From positions 62,001 through 126,000 of the forward strand of contig NZ_JAIBKA010000008.1 of assembly GCF_022603395.1 (NCBI RefSeq): a stretch of DNA of 64,000 nt, read 5' to 3'. The notes under the pieces are model-generated. The model was not told the DNA's origin. It searched no databases and saw nothing but the letters and a program-made list of their open reading frames with translations. Of the stretch, positions 35,291-41,506 are shown piece by piece. Within the stretch, counting starts at the first letter, position 1. Every line of letters begins with the position of its first letter. Made by a program: the position numbers and the translations under genes. Source of the stretch: Desulfoferrobacter suflitae. GTDB lineage: Bacteria; Desulfobacterota; Syntrophobacteria; Syntrophobacterales; Syntrophobacteraceae.

Positions 35291-35908
35291 GTGCTGGCGG
35301 ATCTTTCCATTAAAGCATTTCTCACCGAAACCGCATCCAAATCACCGGTTCCGGGGGGCGGCAGCGTTGCTGCTCTGAGCGCAGCCCTGGCGGCCAGTCT
35401 GGCGGAAATGGTCGCAAACCTGAGCGTGGGCCGCAAGGGTTTTATAAATTCACAGGCGGAAATGGAGGCTCTACAGGAGAGGGCCCAAGCCCTCAGAGTA
35501 CAATTGGCCGAATACATTCAATGGGATGCCGATGCCTATCATCAGGTCATGGCTGCCCACGGGCTTCCCGGGGGATCGCCGGAGGAAAAGCAGCGGCGCA
35601 GCAAAGCCATTCAGGCAGGGCTCAAACAGGCCGCGCGCGTCCCCCTGGAAGTGGCCGTCCATTCCCTGGAAATTCTGGAACTAGCGCAAACCGCCGTAAC
35701 CCAGGGCAACCCCAACGCCGTGACAGACGCCGCCGTTGGCACCATGCTGGCACGCACCGCAGGCCTTGCCGCTCTCTACAACGTCAAGATCAACCTGAGC
35801 TCCATCCGAGACAAGGAATTTGTGGAAAATACGGCCGAAGAGATCCAGCGCCTGGAAACTGAAATTGTCGCCCGGGAAAAACGCATTCTGGCAGCGATAA
35901 AACTATAA
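35291..35908 (+). CDS. fchA: Formiminotetrahydrofolate cyclodeaminase
   Basis: The 205-residue protein starts at GTG 35291 after GGAGG. It contains PVPGGGSVAALSAALAAS, the classic glycine-rich motif of the cyclodeaminase family, then NLSVGRKGF and helix-rich sequence. It releases ammonia from 5-formimino-THF, giving 5,10-methenyl-THF, so the gene trio feeds one-carbon units into the folate pool. The genes stand in the order hutU, ftcD, fchA with short gaps and are probably one operon. Confidence 0.92.
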   Translation: MLADLSIKAFLTETASKSPVPGGGSVAALSAALAASLAEMVANLSVGRKGFINSQAEMEALQERAQALRVQLAEYIQWDADAYHQVMAAHGLPGGSPEEKQRRSKAIQAGLKQAARVPLEVAVHSLEILELAQTAVTQGNPNAVTDAAVGTMLARTAGLAALYNVKINLSSIRDKEFVENTAEEIQRLETEIVAREKRILAAIKL

Positions 35909-35909
35909 A

Positions 35910-36033
35910 CGTAACCGCTCACCATGCAACCCTTTATGAACCACAAAGGCGCAAAGAACGCCAAGGTTGCGTCCTTTAGGGAGGGCTCTTTGCGTGTCTT
36001 TGAGTCCTTCGCGTCTTGGCGGTGAACGATTAC
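35910..36033 (+). repeat. MITE-like dispersed repeat, copy 2
   Basis: Starts CGTAACCGCTCACC and ends CGTCTTGGCGGTGAACGATTAC, with imperfect terminal inverted repeats (GTAACCGCTCACC against GTAATCGTTCACC). It shares the blocks CACAAAGGCGCAAAGAACGC and TTCGCGTCTTGGCGGTGAACGA with the element at 16093-16188 in opposite orientation, but has about 28 extra bases inside. It begins two bases after the fchA stop codon and fills the first part of the 330-bp gap before the chemoreceptor gene. The rest of the gap (36034-36241) shows no gene. Confidence 0.8.
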
Positions 36034-36241
36034 ATTATTTGAGCCAACATTTTAAGTTAAAGTTATCTGAGGCAAATACCGATATTAGAATTGATACAAA
36101 CTATGGCAGGCGGCGCAGTGAACTGTCTTGGCGGTCTCGTGCTCGACTTCTACCCTCCCTCGCTCTCAACAGATATCTTTATCCTGGTGGCTGCTGCCCG
36201 AAAGCAAAAGAATAGCAGAAATCCAACACAGGGAGCCGGAG

Positions 36242-37384
36242 ATGAAGACATTATCGCTCAGAAGCAAAATTTACACAAGTTTCAGCGTGCTTGTTGTGCT
36301 TGGTTTGGGGCTCGGAGGACTGGGCTGGCTGGGAGCCATCCAGCTGGAAAATGATCTGGCTGCGGCAGGGCAGGCTCAGCTTCAGCTTGCGGCTGTACTC
36401 GACCAGATTCACTGGGCAAGATCGCTCTTCGCCGCCATTGCCGTGTCGCTCCTGGTTTCAAGTTTCTTGCTGGCTTTGGCGCTCAATCGTACCATTGCCG
36501 GAACCATTACGCGCCATTCGGAAGGACTTTTTGAGGCCGCCGATCAGGTCACCAGCGCTTCCAGTCAGGTCTCCATCGCCAGCCAGTCGCTGGCTGAAGG
36601 GGCTTCAAGGCAGGCCGCATCACTGGAAGAGAGCTCTTCTGCAATGGAGGAGATGGCCTCCATGGTGAAAAGAAACGCGCAGAATACCAAAGAAGCGGCG
36701 CGGCTGGTCGAGATCTCGAGGCAAAGCATGAAAACCAGCCATCGCTCATTGAAGAACACCATGGAGACCATGAAGGTGATCGCTGCCAGTGGTGAGCAGA
36801 CCACAAAGATCGTTAAGACCATCGATGAGATTGCCTTCCAGACCAATCTGCTCGCCCTCAATGCCGCCGTGGAAGCCGCTCGGGCGGGAGAAGCCGGAGC
36901 AGGTTTTGCGGTGGTCGCCGACGAAGTGAGGAATCTTGCCATGCGGGCCACGGAAGCTGCCAGGAACACCCAAGAGATAATCAACGAGACGATAGCACAC
37001 GTGCGGACCGGCGAGGGCATCATCGAGCAAACCATGAAGGAATTCTACCAGATGGGTGACGATGCCAAGGCTGTTTCAACGTTGTTCAGCGAAATCAGCG
37101 TTGCCAGTGAAGAGCAGGCCGTAGGAATCGAACAGGTCAATCAGGCCATACACGAAATGGACACTGTAGTTCAGCAGAATGCCGCCAACGCTGAAGAATC
37201 CGCCGCCGCAGCCGAGCAACTGTACGCCCAGGCAGCTCAGATGCGCACCTTCATCGAAAAAATGACGGCCGTTCTCGGCGAAAACGGCAAAGGTCGGCAC
37301 GCCTCGCAGCACAGCCGTGACGACCAGGAATATCCTGCCCCGGCCGCCGACGAACAACCATTGGCCCTTGCCTGCCGGGGATGA
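36242..37384 (+). CDS. Methyl-accepting chemotaxis protein with minimal sensor region
   Basis: ATG 36242 follows GGAGCCGGAG and gives 380 residues. Two membrane segments (about 14-33 and 60-82) are separated by only about 27 residues. The cytoplasmic part is a standard receptor signalling domain with the hairpin tip [22 protein letters not shown] split around the conserved Glu/Gln region, followed by [17 protein letters not shown]. The loop is too short for a typical ligand-binding domain, and I see no clear HAMP. It may sense through its membrane part, redox state or by pairing with other receptors. No che genes are nearby. Confidence 0.88.
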   Translation: MKTLSLRSKIYTSFSVLVVLGLGLGGLGWLGAIQLENDLAAAGQAQLQLAAVLDQIHWARSLFAAIAVSLLVSSFLLALALNRTIAGTITRHSEGLFEAADQVTSASSQVSIASQSLAEGASRQAASLEESSSAMEEMASMVKRNAQNTKEAARLVEISRQSMKTSHRSLKNTMETMKVIAASGEQTTKIVKTIDEIAFQTNLLALNAAVEAARAGEAGAGFAVVADEVRNLAMRATEAARNTQEIINETIAHVRTGEGIIEQTMKEFYQMGDDAKAVSTLFSEISVASEEQAVGIEQVNQAIHEMDTVVQQNAANAEESAAAAEQLYAQAAQMRTFIEKMTAVLGENGKGRHASQHSRDDQEYPAPAADEQPLALACRG

Positions 37385-37433
37385 GCCCTTCACCGTAAGC
37401 CTGCCCGGGAGTTCTCTTTTGAGGCAGGGGTCC

Positions 37434-37459
37434 GGGTGAGGGGTACGCCCTCCTCACCC
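37434..37459. terminator. Candidate hairpin between convergent chemoreceptor and DUF3467 genes
   Basis: GGGTGAGG (37434-37441) and CCTCACCC (37452-37459) make an 8-bp stem with a 10-base loop in the 120-bp gap between convergent genes. An additional CCTGCC/GGCAGG pair lies just upstream. No T-run follows. It may be a bidirectional stop or a dispersed palindrome. Confidence 0.35.
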
Positions 37460-37503
37460 AGCCTCTTCCCGCCGATGAGGAGCGGAATTTACCAACCTTG
37501 TAT

Positions 37504-37788
37504 CTAATGGAACTTTTGATCGCCTGGTTCGGCCGTCTTGATGGGGCCGAAATTCTGTTCGTATTTATTGAGGTTTTCCGTGAGTGCCGCGATGATCCGT
37601 TTCATGTGGCCCGGAGTCACGATGACCCGGGAAACCAGGTGGGTTCCGCTGGGCGAAGCCAGCAGCCAGTCGATCATGAATTCCTCCGGACTATGGGCCA
37701 CGTACATGTTGTTGCTGTAGCGGCCTCGAGACATCTCGTCGCCGGTGCTGATCTGAAACGGTCGGGGCGGTTCTTTATGTTCCGGCAT
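37504..37788 (-). CDS. DUF3467 family protein (94 aa)
   Basis: The small soluble protein contains the family core GRYSNNMYVAHSPEEF and SRVIVTPGHMKRIIAAL. DUF3467 has no assigned function; proteins of this family are widespread in anaerobic bacteria and archaea. GAGGA precedes ATG 37788. It is the last of four minus-strand genes with short gaps (wrbA, NiSOD gene, a 73-residue protein, this gene). Confidence 0.85.
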   Translation of the reverse strand: MPEHKEPPRPFQISTGDEMSRGRYSNNMYVAHSPEEFMIDWLLASPSGTHLVSRVIVTPGHMKRIIAALTENLNKYEQNFGPIKTAEPGDQKFH

Positions 37789-37854
37789 GTGGCTTCATCC
37801 TCGCGTGAACCGCGTTCTGTCAAGTTGACAAGCGGGGTGCACTCCAGCCTCCGG

Positions 37855-38076
37855 TCAGTGCCGGTGCGGCCAAGGTTCATGGCTGCGCTCTTCGACCACA
37901 TAGCAGAATCGGTCCCATTCAACTTCGCGCTGGGTTACCGGGCAGCGCAGCTTCACCTTGCGCTCACTACAATCGAGCACCTGCCAGTCGCCGCGGCGGG
38001 GACCTTCTTCGATGGTGATCTTCTGGCCCGCCTCAAAAGGAAACGGACGGAAAAACACAACGCGTTCATCGGACAT
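37855..38076 (-). CDS. Small protein of unknown function (73 aa)
   Basis: The product is a compact, charged protein (FEAGQKITIEEGPRRGDWQVL, then KVKLRCPVTQREVEWDRF), probably a small beta-barrel-like fold, ending in a His-rich tail (HEPWPHRH) that could bind metal. AAGGATAG lies upstream of ATG 38076. It sits 26 bp downstream of the NiSOD gene on the same strand, so a role in nickel or SOD handling is possible, but this is inference from place and the His tail only. Confidence 0.6.
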   Translation of the reverse strand: MSDERVVFFRPFPFEAGQKITIEEGPRRGDWQVLDCSERKVKLRCPVTQREVEWDRFCYVVEERSHEPWPHRH

Positions 38077-38102
38077 GGATCACTATCCTTTTCAATAGGC
38101 CT

Positions 38103-38561
38103 CTATTGGTGGCTGTGTTCAAAATACAGCTTGGAAAATTGTTGCAAAAGGGATCGCAACTCGTTCACATGACTCAGATCGGTTGTCTGTTTGCACAGCA
38201 TCGCCTGCAACAGCATCTTGTGTAACAGAGTCAATTTTTCCACGTAGTTATCGCCCTCCGGCTTGATCCTCTGAGTCATAAAATATTGAGCGACAACCTC
38301 CTGAATTTTGTCTGCGTGATTCTCCTTATTCATGATCCAGCGGACCAGTTGATTGTAGTTGATGGGACTCTGCTTTTGAAGTTCGATGATCTCTTTCATG
38401 GACTTCTCTACAGTGGTGATATCCTCTTCCATCATGCTCACTCTCATCTCGTCACCGTAGATGCCGCAGGGGATTTCGCAATGCGCATGAGCACCTGCAG
38501 TCCACGCAAGGATAAACAACGCCACCAGTGCAACCCATAATCCGCGCTTTTCCGTTGTCAT
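38103..38561 (-). CDS. sodN: Nickel superoxide dismutase with Sec signal peptide
   Basis: The 152-residue precursor has a signal peptide (residues 1-26, ending AGAHA) followed directly by HCEIPCGIYGDEMR. This is the NiSOD nickel hook: His1, Cys2 and Cys6 of the mature enzyme (consensus HCxxPCGxY), here His27, Cys28 and Cys32. The remaining 110 residues are helical, as in the four-helix bundle, and the mature length (126) fits the family (about 117). Signal peptidase cleavage after AHA would expose the N-terminal His needed for nickel. Known NiSODs usually need the SodX protease to remove a leader; none is in the window. GGAGGAG precedes the start. Confidence 0.88.
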   Translation of the reverse strand: MTTEKRGLWVALVALFILAWTAGAHAHCEIPCGIYGDEMRVSMMEEDITTVEKSMKEIIELQKQSPINYNQLVRWIMNKENHADKIQEVVAQYFMTQRIKPEGDNYVEKLTLLHKMLLQAMLCKQTTDLSHVNELRSLLQQFSKLYFEHSHQ

Positions 38562-38598
38562 TTCAACTCCTCCTCGGTCAATGCCTGAAAATCATTTG

Positions 38599-39210
38599 CT
38601 ATGCATTGCTGAGCTGTTTTCCAATCCGCGCCAAACGGCGACCAAAAACCCTGCATATTGCAGCCTCCTCCTTATCGACGGCTCTCAAGTTATCTTGACC
38701 GGCTATGTGCCCAGGACCGTAAGGGGAGCCACCGCCCGCTGTAGTGAAGAGCTCCTGAACCGAATAAGGCACACCCACTACGATCATACCCAAGTGCAGC
38801 AGTGATGCCATCAGGGTATAAATCGTGGTTTCCTGGCCCCCATGCAGGCTGGCTGTCGACACAAAAACACCGGCCGGTTTCCCCTCGAATTCGCCCTTGA
38901 GCCACAGGGAACTGAGTTGATCAATCTGATTTTTCAGTTGCGCCGACACGTTCCCGAAGCGAGTCGGCGTTCCGAACGCAATGGCCCCCGCCTCCTTAAA
39001 ATCCTCCAGGGTGACCAGGGGAACATCCCTTTGCATCTGCTTGCCGGCTTTCATGTCCGGACGGGATTCGATGAGCGACTCGGGCATCAATTCGACCACC
39101 GTCCGCAAAACCGGCTCCACACCCTTTACTTCACTTGCGCCCTCAGCCACCAGCCGGGCCATTTTGTACACATTACCAAAAGTGCTGTAATAAACGATCA
39201 AGAGCTTCAT
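38599..39210 (-). CDS. wrbA: WrbA-type NAD(P)H:quinone oxidoreductase
   Basis: The 203-residue flavodoxin-fold protein starts MKLLIVYYSTFGNVYKMA (FMN phosphate loop), has GTPTRFGNVSAQLKNQID and STASLHGGQETT, and ends with SPYGPGHIAGQDN-type sequence, all diagnostic of WrbA. WrbA reduces quinones by two electrons using NAD(P)H and limits semiquinone radical formation. ATG 39210 is preferred to 39216 because AAGGAG directly abuts the upstream ATG. It lies 37 bp upstream of the NiSOD gene, consistent with a common oxidative-stress operon. Confidence 0.93.
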   Translation of the reverse strand: MKLLIVYYSTFGNVYKMARLVAEGASEVKGVEPVLRTVVELMPESLIESRPDMKAGKQMQRDVPLVTLEDFKEAGAIAFGTPTRFGNVSAQLKNQIDQLSSLWLKGEFEGKPAGVFVSTASLHGGQETTIYTLMASLLHLGMIVVGVPYSVQELFTTAGGGSPYGPGHIAGQDNLRAVDKEEAAICRVFGRRLARIGKQLSNA

Positions 39211-39578
39211 GGCCATCTCCTTGGATCTGAGTACAGCGCCACACAATCAAGTGGCCGAATTCCGTATGTTGAATTTCTTTACGCGTGCCGCGTCACTCCA
39301 CCCAACCAACACCCAAGCAAGTCCGCTGCCTTTTGCACACTCTATTGTGTAGAGCTTTACTGAGTTTCGTTTTCATCATGAATTACAGTGAAATTATGAA
39401 CGCGCACCTGAATAATCAAGGTCAAATTATCCTTACGAGCCCGGTATGACGGCACAACGGCTCATAATGCTCGCGAACAGGATAATTTGATTCACGGCGA
39501 TCGGTGGGGCAGGCTTTGACAAAGGGCGTGCCGTCATGCCCGCCCAACGCGGATATGACGGCACAGGGCAACGACCCG
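39211..39578. other. Intergenic region with inverted repeats
   Basis: This 368-bp gap lies upstream of wrbA and downstream of the cytochrome gene. TCAAATTATCCT (39422-39433) and AGGATAATTTGA (39479-39490) are perfect 12-bp inverted repeats 45 bp apart. TATGACGGCACA occurs directly repeated near 39444 and 39554, with its inverse GTGCCGTCAT near 39528. These may be terminators, operators or remnants of a small repeat element. No gene is seen. Confidence 0.5.
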
Positions 39579-40982
39579 TTACAGTGCGGCCATGAAATTC
39601 ACCAGATCCTGCTTTTCCTGCCCGGTGAGCTTCAATTCCTGGATCATGTTGAAGAATTCAACGGTGTCGGCGAGAGTCAGCAACCGGCCGTCGTGAAGGT
39701 ACGGTGGAGAATCTTTGATGCCGCGCAGCGGAAAGGTCTTGATCGGTCCGTCGGCGGAGGCCATGCGGCCATTGATCATCACCGGTTGATAGAATCGCTC
39801 GGCCTTCAAATTGTGCATCATCCCGTCGGTGTAATAGGGGGCAGGGTGGCATACGGCGCATTGAGCCTTGCCAAAAAAGAGCTCCTGTCCGCGCAGTTCC
39901 GATTCGTTGGCCTTGGCTGGATCCAGTTTGCCGTAAATGTTCAATTTGGGAGCCGGGGGGAAATCCAGTATGTTCTGAAACTCTGCCATGAAATGCACCT
40001 GACTGCCGCGCTCCAGGATATTGACCCCTTTTTTCGTGGCAATGACCGGATCACCGTCAAAATACGCCGCGCGCTGTTCAAACTCAGTAAAATCCTCCAC
40101 ACTCTTGAGTGCCCGCTGGGATCCAAACAAGCGCTGTACATTGACGCCGCGCAGAGGCGGGGTATCCAGCCGATGCCTGAACTCCTGCGGACGGATGTCC
40201 CCCACCAGATGGGTGGCTCCATTGCTCAGACCGTTCACATGACAATCGAAGCAGGTCACTCCCCTGCCGGCCAACTCGGAGCGGCGGTCATCGGTCTGAT
40301 TGAACTGCTGCTGGGGAAAGGGCGTGACCAGCAGCCTCAGTCCCTCGAGTTGCTTGGGGTTGAGGATGCCGTTAAAGAGTTCAAAATAATTCATGATGGT
40401 CACCACCTGCCCCCGGGATACGTCCCCGAGATCCGGCCGGGTAGTCAGATAGATCGGGGGAGGAAATTCGGGAAGGAAATGATCGGGCAGATCAAAATCG
40501 AGATCGAAGCGGGTCAGATCACGCCCCTCCTGCTTCTTGATCTCGTCAATGTGGAACTGGGGAAAGACCATGCCTCCTTCCGCGTGGTTCGGGTGCGGCA
40601 GTGGATAAAAGCCTTTCGGCCAGAGGTTTTTCTCTTTGATCTCATCCGGCCTCATTGCTGCCAGCTGGTCCCAGGTGACTCCCTGGGGCAACTTGACCCG
40701 AACTCCTTCTTGGATGGCTTTCCTGCCGCCGGACATCATGACCTCTTTTGCCGGGCGGTCCGCAAGATCATAACGCTCGTTCAAGAGCTCCATCTGACGC
40801 TGCATTACCTCGGGCTTAGCCGCTTTCATACGGGCCACGGTATCCGCGAACGGCTCTTTCATCACCACCGGACTGTAGCTGCTGGTCACCGCTTGATCTG
40901 CATAGACCCAGCAGGTTGCAGCCAGGATCAGCAAAAACACTCCAGACAACATCCACCGCTTTCTGATTCTCGTCGACTTCAT
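39579..40982 (-). CDS. Periplasmic diheme cytochrome, cytochrome c peroxidase-like
   Basis: The 467-residue precursor has a signal peptide and two heme c sites, CFDCH (244-248) and CAVCH (375-379). The C-terminal region has the family pattern KTFPLRGIKDSPPYLHDGR and TLADTVEFF. This belongs to the MauG/cytochrome c peroxidase superfamily; the long N-terminal extension (about residues 30-190) is longer than in ordinary peroxidases and resembles the BthA-like or 'cytochrome B6' subgroup. Likely role: reduce peroxide in the periplasm, matching its oxidative-stress neighbours. ATG 40982 is chosen because GGGGAAG precedes it. Confidence 0.85.
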   Translation of the reverse strand: MKSTRIRKRWMLSGVFLLILAATCWVYADQAVTSSYSPVVMKEPFADTVARMKAAKPEVMQRQMELLNERYDLADRPAKEVMMSGGRKAIQEGVRVKLPQGVTWDQLAAMRPDEIKEKNLWPKGFYPLPHPNHAEGGMVFPQFHIDEIKKQEGRDLTRFDLDFDLPDHFLPEFPPPIYLTTRPDLGDVSRGQVVTIMNYFELFNGILNPKQLEGLRLLVTPFPQQQFNQTDDRRSELAGRGVTCFDCHVNGLSNGATHLVGDIRPQEFRHRLDTPPLRGVNVQRLFGSQRALKSVEDFTEFEQRAAYFDGDPVIATKKGVNILERGSQVHFMAEFQNILDFPPAPKLNIYGKLDPAKANESELRGQELFFGKAQCAVCHPAPYYTDGMMHNLKAERFYQPVMINGRMASADGPIKTFPLRGIKDSPPYLHDGRLLTLADTVEFFNMIQELKLTGQEKQDLVNFMAAL

Positions 40983-41506
40983 TGCTCTTCCCCTTTTCAT
41001 TCACGCGCTGGAAAACACCGGTTAGCGAGTTCAAAATGACAGTCAAAATCCTCTCCAGGGCACTGTTACATGTGCTTTTCCCTGTCACATGCGCCGTGCT
41101 CGTTGGGTGGCCTCCAAAGTTATTTCAATACACACGGCTTGGACCCTCAAATTATGTTTCATGATGCCGAATCGTGCGCCATATGTCAAGGTTGGTGTCG
41201 CTTCAACTGGATGATTGGCCGGAAGGTGAAGAGACCATCATCACTCCACCAGAACACTGACCGCAGGAACCGGCGGCACGATCTTTTCGAACTTCCCGGC
41301 ATTCCTGCAATGAAATCGCCATCCTCGAACCTTCAACGTTCACTGCGGACAACGTATCGGTTGAGGTTAACGGATGGAAGTGTTAAGAGAGGCATCTTAA
41401 TTTACCGTCATGGACATGACACCGGGCCGGGATTGGCAGACCGGCTCCCGGGTTGGACATTGACAATATGCGCTAACCAACGGCAAAAAACAGAGCGGAG
41501 GACTTG
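40983..41506. other. Intergenic region, divergent spacer
   Basis: About 520 bp between divergently transcribed genes. Open frames here have no family features. It should contain promoters for both genes, but no clear -35/-10 pairs or operators were found. Confidence 0.4.

Noticed and set aside
39504-41039. Long plus-strand open frame (511 codons) opposite the diheme cytochrome
   Set aside because: Antisense to a gene with two heme motifs and a signal peptide. No recognisable protein features.
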